From Emticicia aquatilis (lineage in GTDB: Bacteria > Bacteroidota > Bacteroidia > Cytophagales > Spirosomataceae): a DNA stretch of 64,000 nucleotides. The notes below the pieces were generated by a model that was not told where the DNA came from, ran no database searches, and was given only the letters and a program-made list of their open reading frames with translations. Position numbers and translations under genes: made by a program. The stretch is from the NCBI RefSeq assembly GCF_014644295.1, contig NZ_BMKK01000015.1, positions 1 through 64,000 on the forward strand, given 5' to 3'. Position 1 is the stretch's first letter, and each line of letters begins with the position of its first letter. Shown here one piece after another: positions 43,487 through 51,879 of the stretch.

Positions 43487-45910
43487 TCAATCATTATCTG
43501 TTTTCGTAACTCTCACAAATGCACTTCTTCTTGGAGCTGGAAGCTGAGCCAATTCTCCTTTTATTCCTTTCCATAAAATTTCATTAAAAAGATTATCGTC
43601 ATTACTATCAGCTTCTGCGAAATCTAAGCCTTCTGAACGTTTCGCCGATGGTGTGTATGCGATATTGATTTCACCTAAATTGATTGAAGAAGGAATATGA
43701 AGATACGGTGTAAAGTCGGGATTTGATGTAAAACTACGAAACATTGGCGTAGCGGCAGCATCATATTGTGTCATTGGGGGCAAACCAAGTATTAATTCAA
43801 TTGTTCGGAGCATCCCAGAGGTTGAATACATCGTATGGTCAACGTGCTTGCGTTTCGTGTACGGACTCACCACAAGGGCAATTGAGCGATGGGCATCTAC
43901 GTGGTCAGGGCCATTCTGAGCATCGTCTTCGATAATAAAAATTGCGGATTGATTCCATATTGGGCTTTTGCTTAAATGCTCCACAAACATCCCAACGGCT
44001 AAATCATTATCAGCGACACAAGCAAACGGAGTGGGCTTTCCAACGGCCATTCCTTGAGTATGGTCTGCACCAAGTCTAATCGAATTAAATGCAGGAACGG
44101 CCTTTGCTACAACCAAAGAATCAAAATCTCGTTTCCATTGATTCACACGGGTAGTATCTCTTACTTTCTGATTGTAATAGCCTGTAAAGTTTGAACAAAC
44201 ATGCTCTTTATCCAGTGCAGGAATGTTCCCTTTTTTATCATCAGCAAAAACACCATACGTGCGATAGCTCACGCCTTTACGCTTACAAAAGTCCCAAATA
44301 AAGCCGTCTTTATCATTAGCAATCTGTCGGCGGCCCATGCCTTCTGTTACCCCCCCACGACGACCATAACCTGTTGGCCAAGTTTTTTCTAAATAGTCGT
44401 TGGCGTGGGCACCCATCGACCAATTATGGCCATCGGCACTTACTTCGGCATCTACATAAAAATTATCAAGCAATACGTATTCTTTGGCCAATTTATGTTG
44501 GTTTGGTGTGTATTTTTCACCAAAAAGGCAAAGCGTAGTATCTCCGTTACCTTCTTTTATATCACCAAAAACTTGGTCATAGGTACGGTTTTCTTTTAAA
44601 ATATAAAATACGTGTTTGATGGGTGAAGTATCACCCACTTTCTTCGGAATTGGATTGTTGGGTTCACCTTCGGTTACGAGTTCTTTCTCTTTTTTATAGG
44701 GGGTATTCTGATATACTTTTTTTGAATAGGCGTCTAATTCTTTTTCGCTTGGTGTATCAATGATACTTAGCGTACCTTTCATCAAATTACCAATGTATTG
44801 CCCACGGGTATCTTCACCGAGATGAGACTCTGAAAGTACACCTTTCTTTACTGGTTGCGGCCCAAGTGGGTTAGCAAATGAGGTAAATCCTTTACCATTA
44901 GAAACCACAATTTTTTGCCCAATAACTCGCACATTAGTAGGGTACCAGCCCACAGGAATAAATCCTTTTGAAAAACTTTTGCCTTTATTGCTTACATCAA
45001 AAACCGCTAAGCAATTATTATCCGCATTAGCAATGTAGAGTGTTTTTTCATCTTTTGATAACGCAACACCATTTGTAACCGAGCCAACGAGTGAGTTTGG
45101 ATACAAACCGGCATCCAAGATTTCAATAACCTTTTGAGCTTTTGTATCAATTACAGAAACACTATTGTCGCCCGCATTGGCTACAAATAAATATTTGCCA
45201 CTTTTACTTAAAATCAATTCATTTGGATTGTACGAAACTGGAATTGATGTGAGCATTTTACGGTTTTGTGTATCAAAAAGGGCTATTTTACGTCCACCCC
45301 AAAGTGAAATATAAAGTGTTTTTTTGTCGGGTGAAAGTACACAGGTATAGCCTTCATGGCCTAAATTTTGCTCGTAAACAATGGCTTTTGTTCTTAAATC
45401 CAGTATATAAAATGAGTTATTTTCTTTTGTGACAACGTATAATAATTTGTGGTCGTCATCTATTTCAATACCAACTGGTGAAATTTTATTTGGCCATTTC
45501 TTTCCCAAAATTAAACTATCATTTAAAACGAGTTTGTTTTCGATGATGCCATACTTTAAAATCCAATTATCGTTTCCGCCCGAAGCATATAAGCTTTTTT
45601 CATCTTTACTAAACTTTAACCCATAAAAAGACTTCGGAATCTCGATATTATCTAAAATTTTTTCTGATTTTACATCAATCAGTTGAATACTTTGCTTCCC
45701 TTGACCATTATTTGTTACGGCCATTAGTTTCTGAGAAGCAGAAACAGCGATATTCAAGGGCAAATCGCCCACTTCCAAGGAGCGGCCTGCGGGTGTCAGA
45801 CTCCAACCATTGGGTAATAAAACTTCTTGTGTATTGGGTTGTGTATTGATGCTCTGACTGAAAGCTCCGAATGAAGAAAGTATCAGGAAGAATAGAAGTA
45901 TTTTTTTCAT
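43487..45910 (-). CDS. YncE-like beta-propeller fused to phosphoesterase domain, copy A
   Basis: An 807-residue secreted protein (signal peptide ending near GAFSQ). A seven-bladed YncE/YVTN-like propeller fills about 40-400 (VSYNPNELILSKSGKYLFVAN, VIDTKAQKVIEILDAG). A PF04185-type phosphoesterase domain follows from about 430, with ENRTYDQVFG, DAEVSADGHNW, RLGADHTQG and IEDDAQNGPDHVDAHRS. Domain order and motifs match copy B, though the two are clearly diverged, so they probably act on different esters. It follows SusC/SusD and precedes the small TBDR on the minus strand. Fused YncE/phosphoesterase proteins are often annotated as bifunctional YncE/alkaline phosphatase family proteins; substrate specificity is not known. 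Confidence 0.88.
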   Translation of the reverse strand: MKKILLFFLILSSFGAFSQSINTQPNTQEVLLPNGWSLTPAGRSLEVGDLPLNIAVSASQKLMAVTNNGQGKQSIQLIDVKSEKILDNIEIPKSFYGLKFSKDEKSLYASGGNDNWILKYGIIENKLVLNDSLILGKKWPNKISPVGIEIDDDHKLLYVVTKENNSFYILDLRTKAIVYEQNLGHEGYTCVLSPDKKTLYISLWGGRKIALFDTQNRKMLTSIPVSYNPNELILSKSGKYLFVANAGDNSVSVIDTKAQKVIEILDAGLYPNSLVGSVTNGVALSKDEKTLYIANADNNCLAVFDVSNKGKSFSKGFIPVGWYPTNVRVIGQKIVVSNGKGFTSFANPLGPQPVKKGVLSESHLGEDTRGQYIGNLMKGTLSIIDTPSEKELDAYSKKVYQNTPYKKEKELVTEGEPNNPIPKKVGDTSPIKHVFYILKENRTYDQVFGDIKEGNGDTTLCLFGEKYTPNQHKLAKEYVLLDNFYVDAEVSADGHNWSMGAHANDYLEKTWPTGYGRRGGVTEGMGRRQIANDKDGFIWDFCKRKGVSYRTYGVFADDKKGNIPALDKEHVCSNFTGYYNQKVRDTTRVNQWKRDFDSLVVAKAVPAFNSIRLGADHTQGMAVGKPTPFACVADNDLAVGMFVEHLSKSPIWNQSAIFIIEDDAQNGPDHVDAHRSIALVVSPYTKRKHVDHTMYSTSGMLRTIELILGLPPMTQYDAAATPMFRSFTSNPDFTPYLHIPSSINLGEINIAYTPSAKRSEGLDFAEADSNDDNLFNEILWKGIKGELAQLPAPRRSAFVRVTKTDND

Positions 45911-45935
45911 TTTAATGTGTTTTATTAAATGGATA

Positions 45936-45967
45936 ACGCTGACAAGCTCTCAGGAACTTGTCAGCGT
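45936..45967. other. Intercistronic hairpin between susD and phosphoesterase copy A
   Basis: ACGCTGACAAG (45936-45946) pairs with CTTGTCAGCGT (45957-45967) in a perfect 11-bp stem with a 10-nt loop. It lacks a T-run and may separate expression levels of susCD from the enzymes behind it. The GC-richer, symmetrical arms resemble a dispersed intergenic palindrome. Confidence 0.65.
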
Positions 45968-45988
45968 CAGAAAATCAATTTTATGGTT

Positions 45989-47473
45989 TTACTTTTCCCA
46001 CCAAACTTTTGTATCGCTATTATCAGCACCCATCGACGCAACTGCACCAGCCAAACCTTCTGGATTGAGTGACTGTAAATATGTAGGGTACGGTACACGA
46101 CTTGGGAAGTTATTACTGGCAGGAATCCCAGTACCTCTCGGTAATACTGGGTAGCCAGTTCGACGTTTTTCAAACCATGATTGATAATCGACAAAGAAAT
46201 AAGCATAGTATTTTTGTATCATGATTTGTTCCAACTGTTTTTCGGTAGAAAGTGTCGCATCGTAAGCGATACTTTTCTGTGTTAGAAAATTGGCAGGCAT
46301 AGCTGCTCCCCATTGAACCATCGAGGCCGCAATTCCTGCTTCATAATGTGCTTTGGGCGTTTTACCAGTAGTATATCCTTTGAGAGCGAGTTCGGCTTTG
46401 ATAAACTCCACTTCGGCATAAGGCATCATTACGCCTAATTGTGGCAAAGTTTTAAGGGCATCGGTATAACTTGAATTTTGGCCAACTACGTATTCGAGCG
46501 TGGTTGGATAACCACTTTGAATGCCTTTAAATGTTGATACACCTCCGACTGTAACGGGTATTGCCCAAATAGCACGACGTGGGTCAGCACTTACATTCAT
46601 CGAATTTAAGAAAAATTCAGTAAAATATGTACCATCTCTCCAATCTAATGTACGGGCATTATAATACGGATTAAAATAAGGAAAGGTACCAGGGTATCTG
46701 AAAATCGCTTCGTCGGCGTTGGTTGTAAAAGTTGGATATTTTGTGGCATCGGCCAAAATCGCTGCTATCTGCTCTTTTACATTAATTTCACCTTCTTTTT
46801 TCGATAATCTTAGTAATAATCTTAATTTGAGAGAGTTTGAAAACTTTTTCCAACGTTGAATACCAATATTTTTTCCACTCGTCAAAACGCTTGTATTATA
46901 CACAAAATCGCCACCGTAAGTCAAAATTTTGGTATCATCAAAAAGGCCGTTGGCAGTGTCTAAATCCTTCAAAATCTGGATATAAATATCCTTTTGTTTA
47001 TCAAATGAAGGCTTAAAATTACCCTCAGTTGCCTTGATTGCCTGCGAATAAGGCACATCACCATACAAATCTGTTAAGATAGAATATGCCCAACACTTGT
47101 AAACCAATGCAATAGCTTTGTAATTATTTTCTTTCAGACGGTCCGCAATAGTATAAATATCTTCAATATCGGTTAAGTTTTGGTAAAAACTACTCCAAAC
47201 ACCAGCCCCTGGGTTAACAATGTAACGATGAAGCCCTAAACCGCTTGTACTTGAACGTGGGGCATCAACCTGCATGAGTTCGTGGGTAAAATTACGTGCG
47301 GCTGAAACAGAATTATTGACTATTCTATACTGCAATTGACTTAGAATAACCCCAGGGTTAACCTTTTCGGGTCTATTTGGGTCAATATTGATTTTTTCAA
47401 AATCTTTAGTACATGAGCTTGTAAATGACAATACAACCCAAAGTGTAACGATATATTTAAATTTATTTTTCAT
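45989..47473 (-). CDS. SusD/RagB-family lipoprotein (SusD-like_2 type), phosphate island
   Basis: A 494-residue lipoprotein (lipobox at Cys21 in SFTSS-C). Features of the SusD-like_2 subgroup include DFEKINIDPNRPEKVNPG, CWAYSILTDLYGDVPYSQA, MMPYAEVEFIKAELALKG and the C-terminal FVDYQSWFEKRRTGYPVL. It follows its SusC by 19 bp and would be the surface lid of that transporter. Unlike glycan loci there are no glycoside hydrolases nearby. The operon continues into two phosphoesterases, so the pair probably serves phosphorus acquisition, as reported for phosphate-regulated SusCD-like pairs in Flavobacterium. The ligand is unknown. Confidence 0.93.
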   Translation of the reverse strand: MKNKFKYIVTLWVVLSFTSSCTKDFEKINIDPNRPEKVNPGVILSQLQYRIVNNSVSAARNFTHELMQVDAPRSSTSGLGLHRYIVNPGAGVWSSFYQNLTDIEDIYTIADRLKENNYKAIALVYKCWAYSILTDLYGDVPYSQAIKATEGNFKPSFDKQKDIYIQILKDLDTANGLFDDTKILTYGGDFVYNTSVLTSGKNIGIQRWKKFSNSLKLRLLLRLSKKEGEINVKEQIAAILADATKYPTFTTNADEAIFRYPGTFPYFNPYYNARTLDWRDGTYFTEFFLNSMNVSADPRRAIWAIPVTVGGVSTFKGIQSGYPTTLEYVVGQNSSYTDALKTLPQLGVMMPYAEVEFIKAELALKGYTTGKTPKAHYEAGIAASMVQWGAAMPANFLTQKSIAYDATLSTEKQLEQIMIQKYYAYFFVDYQSWFEKRRTGYPVLPRGTGIPASNNFPSRVPYPTYLQSLNPEGLAGAVASMGADNSDTKVWWEK

Positions 47474-47492
47474 TTTTCGAGATACTGTTTGA

Positions 47493-50400
47493 TTAAAACT
47501 TAAATGTCAAATTGGCTCCCATACTACGTGCCGATGGAAACTGCGTAAGTTCTACTCCTGGTGTGAGCGTTCCACTATTCAAATTTCCACCTTCTGGGTC
47601 AAAGCCTGGAAATTTGGTAAAATTGAATAATTCACGACCAAATAAAGCAACACTCGTTTGACGGATACCTATTCTACTTAGTAGGTTTTGTGGTAAATTG
47701 AACTCAAAACGAACTTCACGGATTTTCAAGAATGAAGCATCAAAAATATTGACTTCAGCATTACTGATTTGGTAATAATTATCATAGTATGCACTTGCCG
47801 CTACCTTTACTGTATTTGGTAAAAATGTTCCATCAGGTTGTTTTACAACACCATCACCAATTAAGCCTCCGTCTCGGCCCGGGAGAGTTACTTTGGTTTT
47901 TCCAAGTGTATTATTTTTATGATTGGTCTGCGAATACATACTGCCTCCCATTTGTCCATCTAACAACATACTCAGTTTTAGCCCTTTGTATGAAAATTCA
48001 TTCGACCAACCTGCTTTCCAATCGGCAAAGGCATTACCCCATTTCTTTACGGTTGGGTCAAGTTGAGCAGGTAGTCCGTTTGTTCCATAAATAATTTGGC
48101 CATCGGGTGAGCGTTGAAAACCACGACCATACATATCGCCCATCAATCCACCTACACGAGCTTCAATCGTTACGTTTCCACTATGGCTATAAATGGTTTG
48201 GTTAGTAATTCCTTCGGCCAATTCACGTACATAACTGCGATTTCTTGACCAAATCAATGTAGAATTCCACTTAAAATCATTGTTGTTGACAATTTTTCCA
48301 TTCAATTTTACTTCCACACCTTTACTGTTGATTAAACCTGCATTGATGAGAGCATTTGAAAAACCTGAAGTTGGGTCAAGTGGAACGGCCAAAATTTGAT
48401 TTCGGCTATTATTATTATATACTGCAAGGTCTAAGCCAAGACGACTTTTGAATAAACGAAGGTCTAAGCCAAATTCATAACTTGAGGTTATTTCGGGCTT
48501 CAGATTGGCATTAAATAGAGTAGCTGGATTCGTGAAATTATTACCATAAATACGGTCGTAGTAACGAGTAGTTTGGTAAGGACGAGTATCATTACCAACT
48601 TGAGCCCATGAAGCACGAACTTTGGCAAATGAAATTGTTTGTGGCATTTTTATTAATTCGTGTAGTAACAAGCTCGAACTTACTGACGGATAGAAAAATG
48701 AATTATTGGCAAATGGTAAAGTACTCGACCAATCGTTTCTGCCTGTTAAATCCACAAAAATCTTTTCATCGTAAGCAAATTGCGTGGTAGCATAAACACT
48801 GTTAATTGCTTTGCGTGTCTTGAGTGGGTCGGCAACTGCTTGGTCTAAGCTATTCGATATTTGATAAATACCAGGTTGAGCCAGTTGGTCGGCATACATA
48901 CCTGCAAAATCGTACGTTTGATTCATGGCATTTCCTCCAAGCGATGCCCTTACACTAATTTTATCACCATAACTATCTTTATAGTTGAGCAAAAAGTCGG
49001 TGTTTGACTCGTAACTAAAAACATTTTGTTCTCTAAACATCCCTCTTGGATATTTGGTCATGCTAAAAGGGCGTTGCTGAGAGCGATACTCAAACGACAT
49101 ATCCACACCAGTTCTGAGCATTAAATCAAACTTATCAGATAGTTGATAATTGGCGGCAATATTTCCGATAAGACCATGCTTATTCATTTTATTCAGCATT
49201 TCGTACATGTCCAAAAAGGGATTATCAGGGCCAGGATTGAACGGATTTCTCTGCTGTACACCCTCTAATCCAGGTTGCCAATAAGGTTTGTACCACTCAG
49301 GATTGACATTGGGAGCAGGACCGATAATGATAAAATACATCAACGATTGGTTATTATAGCCAGCAGCGGGTAGATTATCGCTTCTTTTATTGGTATAATT
49401 GGCTTTTCCTGTAATCTTTAATTTTGAAGATAACTGTTGATTAACTGACAAAGCTGCATTGATTCGCTCAAAGCCTGTGTTTGGAACAATCCATTCGTTT
49501 TTTAGATGAGTGAACGAGAATCTTGCCGAACCCTTATCCGTTCCTCCTTCAAGCGAAAGGCTATTAGAAAATGTTTTTCCTGTCTGGAAATAGCCCGAAA
49601 TATAATTTTTGTAAGGCACCCATGGCGTTCTTTCCGTTGGTTTACCGTCGGGTGTATCGGGGTTATATTGAAAGTATGATTGACCATCAAATTTAGGCCC
49701 CCATGAACGGCCAGCTGCTGCGGTTGTGCTGGTATTGTTGCCATCGGCACTATTCAAGTAGGAATAATATGTATCTATGCGTCCTTCACCGTACTCAAAC
49801 TGATAATCAGGCCAGCGATTAACTTGTTCAACATTAAAGTTTGTATTGAAAGCTACCCCAATTCCACGGTCTTTTCTTGCCCCTGTTTTTGTTGTAATGA
49901 CCAATGCACCACCCGCAGCTCGGCTTCCATAAAGTGCGGTTGCTCCTGGGCCTTTCAATACGGTTACATTTTCTATATCATCGGGATTTAAGTCCGAAAC
50001 TGTTGAGCCATAATCAACGGGGCTATCGGCCGAAAGGTGAGAAGTAAAGCCAGTTCCTGTAATTTTACTACTAATCGGTACGCCATCTACCACAATTAGT
50101 GCTTGGTTATTTTCAAGATTTAATGATGATTCACCACGTAGAGTAATTCTGGAAGAACCAATTGGCCCCCCTCCAACCCCTTGAATATTTAAACCAGCTA
50201 CTTTACCCGAAAGTGTATTTACCCAGTTATTCGCTTTTGCATCAATCACTGCATTGGCATTGATGGTTTGAGCTGCAAAACCAAGTGATTTTTCTTCACG
50301 CTTGATACCGAGTGCCGTCACGATTACCTCATTCAAAGTTTTAGCATCTTCTTGTAAAATCACATCAATTTTACTTCGATTTCCAACCGTCAATTCTTGA

Positions 50401-50648
50401 GTAGCAAAACCAATGGCTGATATTACGAAAATCGCTTTCTCAGCATTTACATTGATTTTAAAAGTACCATTATTGTCTGAAACAGTACCTGTACTTGTTC
50501 CCTTTACCTGAATATTTACTCCAGGGATTGTTTCACCAACGGCTGATTTAACACTACCCGTTACGGTAGTATTTTGGGCGTTGGAATTAATAAACGAGGA
50601 GAAAGAAAAAATAAAAGCCAATAAGACTTTAAGTAGAGTTCTTTGCAT
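47493..50648 (-). CDS. SusC-type TonB-dependent transporter, phosphate island
   Basis: A 1051-residue protein with a signal peptide (cleavage near INSNAQ), a carboxypeptidase-regulatory-like domain (about 27-105), NEVIVTALGIKREEKSLG at 106-123, a plug with SSLNLENNQALIVVDGVPIS and GATALYGSRAAGGALVITTK, and a barrel ending in NLTFKF. It is a full SusC protein and the first gene of the minus-strand operon SusC, SusD, phosphoesterase A, TBDR, phosphoesterase B. A -7 element lies at 50739-50746, giving a leader of about 80 nt. Energy comes from TonB-ExbBD, encoded elsewhere. A phosphorylated cargo is inferred from the downstream enzymes. Confidence 0.95.
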   Translation of the reverse strand: MQRTLLKVLLAFIFSFSSFINSNAQNTTVTGSVKSAVGETIPGVNIQVKGTSTGTVSDNNGTFKINVNAEKAIFVISAIGFATQELTVGNRSKIDVILQEDAKTLNEVIVTALGIKREEKSLGFAAQTINANAVIDAKANNWVNTLSGKVAGLNIQGVGGGPIGSSRITLRGESSLNLENNQALIVVDGVPISSKITGTGFTSHLSADSPVDYGSTVSDLNPDDIENVTVLKGPGATALYGSRAAGGALVITTKTGARKDRGIGVAFNTNFNVEQVNRWPDYQFEYGEGRIDTYYSYLNSADGNNTSTTAAAGRSWGPKFDGQSYFQYNPDTPDGKPTERTPWVPYKNYISGYFQTGKTFSNSLSLEGGTDKGSARFSFTHLKNEWIVPNTGFERINAALSVNQQLSSKLKITGKANYTNKRSDNLPAAGYNNQSLMYFIIIGPAPNVNPEWYKPYWQPGLEGVQQRNPFNPGPDNPFLDMYEMLNKMNKHGLIGNIAANYQLSDKFDLMLRTGVDMSFEYRSQQRPFSMTKYPRGMFREQNVFSYESNTDFLLNYKDSYGDKISVRASLGGNAMNQTYDFAGMYADQLAQPGIYQISNSLDQAVADPLKTRKAINSVYATTQFAYDEKIFVDLTGRNDWSSTLPFANNSFFYPSVSSSLLLHELIKMPQTISFAKVRASWAQVGNDTRPYQTTRYYDRIYGNNFTNPATLFNANLKPEITSSYEFGLDLRLFKSRLGLDLAVYNNNSRNQILAVPLDPTSGFSNALINAGLINSKGVEVKLNGKIVNNNDFKWNSTLIWSRNRSYVRELAEGITNQTIYSHSGNVTIEARVGGLMGDMYGRGFQRSPDGQIIYGTNGLPAQLDPTVKKWGNAFADWKAGWSNEFSYKGLKLSMLLDGQMGGSMYSQTNHKNNTLGKTKVTLPGRDGGLIGDGVVKQPDGTFLPNTVKVAASAYYDNYYQISNAEVNIFDASFLKIREVRFEFNLPQNLLSRIGIRQTSVALFGRELFNFTKFPGFDPEGGNLNSGTLTPGVELTQFPSARSMGANLTFKF

Positions 50649-50738
50649 AATATTTGATTAGTTTGGGGTATGTACAACAAAAAAATCAAACCCTTTAAAT
50701 CTCAGAATTTGTTGTCCTTTGATAAGTTGTTTGAACAA

Positions 50739-50746
50739 CAAAAGTA
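50739..50746 (-). promoter_or_regulatory. -7 element of the SusC-led phosphate operon
   Basis: CAAAAGTA reads TACTTTTG on the minus strand, a perfect TAnnTTTG, about 90 bp ahead of the SusC start. The CAAAAGTAG string is also present upstream of both module TBDRs. No TTG is found at the usual -33 distance. Confidence 0.5.
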
Positions 50747-50933
50747 GATGGGTTGTGTGAATTGAGGGTTAAGGCAACATGATTCTATTGTTACTGTTTT
50801 AATAAATCCGTAGTCATAAAAATAACATTTGGTTAATACATTATTTTTCAGAAAGCATAACCAAAATTTCATAAAACCTTAATATATAATGATTAAATAA
50901 TTAGTTTTTTCTGTATAATTTAATTTGTATTAT

Positions 50934-51467
50934 ATGGAACTAATCATGGAATTAAGGCAGCTCTTGTACCAAGTAGTAGCACATAAAAGCATCACAGACG
51001 AAATAGCTGGTATTTTTATTCAGCATTTATCTAAACAAGGGAAAGTTACAATACCGAATGTTGAAAAAGTGAAAACTTGTTGTAAAATCGTGTTGTGTTT
51101 TGCCAATAATGAGCTCATCGGAATCGGAGCATTAAAGTTAAACCAAAGCACTGCCTTTGAAAAGTCTGGTTTGCTTTCAATAAAAGATATTTTTGGTTTA
51201 GAATTGGGGTATTTTTTTGTAAGCGAAACTTACCGAGGGCTGGGTGTTTCTACAGCCATTGCTCGTTTATTACTTTTAGACCAAACAGAAGAGAATGTAT
51301 TGGCCACGACAGAATTATATACCAACAATCCGATGATGAAAACGCTCGAAAAACTCGGATTTAAGCACTACGGTATTCCTTACAAAAGTATCTGGCACGA
51401 TGGAACAATTGGCGTTTTCCTTAAATTTAAAAAGGGCGTAAAAAATGAAAAAGCCCCTTCTGATTAA
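50934..51467 (+). CDS. GNAT-family N-acetyltransferase-like protein
   Basis: A 177-residue cytoplasmic protein. The start at MELIMELRQL was preferred to a TTG nine bases upstream; an ATG four codons in is also possible. The GNAT acetyl-CoA signature is seen in LELGYFFVSETYRGLGVSTAIARLL, where RGLGVS supplies the P-loop-like Q/R-x-x-G-x-G/A pattern. A typical C-terminal segment follows (TELYTNNPMMKTLEKLGFKHYG). The substrate cannot be read from sequence. It converges with the LytTR gene across a shared terminator and has no functional link to either flanking locus that I can see. Confidence 0.8.
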   Translation: MELIMELRQLLYQVVAHKSITDEIAGIFIQHLSKQGKVTIPNVEKVKTCCKIVLCFANNELIGIGALKLNQSTAFEKSGLLSIKDIFGLELGYFFVSETYRGLGVSTAIARLLLLDQTEENVLATTELYTNNPMMKTLEKLGFKHYGIPYKSIWHDGTIGVFLKFKKGVKNEKAPSD

Positions 51468-51478
51468 GAAAGGGCTTT
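51450..51478. terminator. Bidirectional terminator overlapping the GNAT stop codon
   Basis: AAAGCCC (51450-51456) pairs with GGGCTTT (51472-51478), extended after one C/A mismatch by TTC/GAA. The stop codon of the plus-strand GNAT gene lies in the loop. It serves two convergent genes whose ends are only 17 bp apart. Confidence 0.7.
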
Positions 51479-51484
51479 AATCAT

Positions 51485-51862
51485 TTATCTGCTCAAAAAA
51501 TACGCATCAATTTTCTTTAATTCTTTCATTTTTTGCTGAATAATTGGCTTTTTCCTTCGGCTGATTACTGCATTTTGCAATATTTCGCCATTGGGTAACG
51601 AAATCTGTAATACTAATCCATCGAAACTGGATGTATATTTTGTGTTTAATAAAACCGATTTATTGGGTCTGACGAAATAGTCAAATTCAGAAAATCTTTT
51701 TGCAAGTTTTTTGAGCGTGTACGAAACCAAAAATCTGCTCCCATCCGTGAGGTAAACGTAGGTGTAGTTTACCTCAGCTCTTAGCATGATAATTTCCTTT
51801 AATGCTATCTTTTTTCTACCTCCTACACTGATTAAATCATAATTATTAGCTTTCATATTCAT
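51485..51862 (-). CDS. Stand-alone LytTR DNA-binding protein
   Basis: A 125-residue protein consisting of little more than a LytTR domain. It has the opening KKIALKEIIMLRAEVNYTYVYLTDGSRFLVSYTLKKL, then FVRPNKSVLLNTKY and the closing LPNGEILQNAVISRRKK. Normal LytR/AlgR regulators have an N-terminal receiver domain; none is present. LytTR domains bind pairs of 9-bp half-sites upstream of -35 regions. The gene lies 17 bp after the secreted nuclease gene on the same strand and probably shares its transcript, so it may control the large repeat protein and nuclease operon or another surface locus. Target and signal are not evident. Confidence 0.88.
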   Translation of the reverse strand: MNMKANNYDLISVGGRKKIALKEIIMLRAEVNYTYVYLTDGSRFLVSYTLKKLAKRFSEFDYFVRPNKSVLLNTKYTSSFDGLVLQISLPNGEILQNAVISRRKKPIIQQKMKELKKIDAYFLSR

Positions 51863-51879
51863 AAAAAGTTACGTGATAA

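Noticed and set aside
45967-46206. Short frame overlapping the 3' end of the phosphate-island susD gene
   Set aside because: It is an out-of-frame shadow on the same strand; the susD frame carries the conserved C-terminal motifs there.
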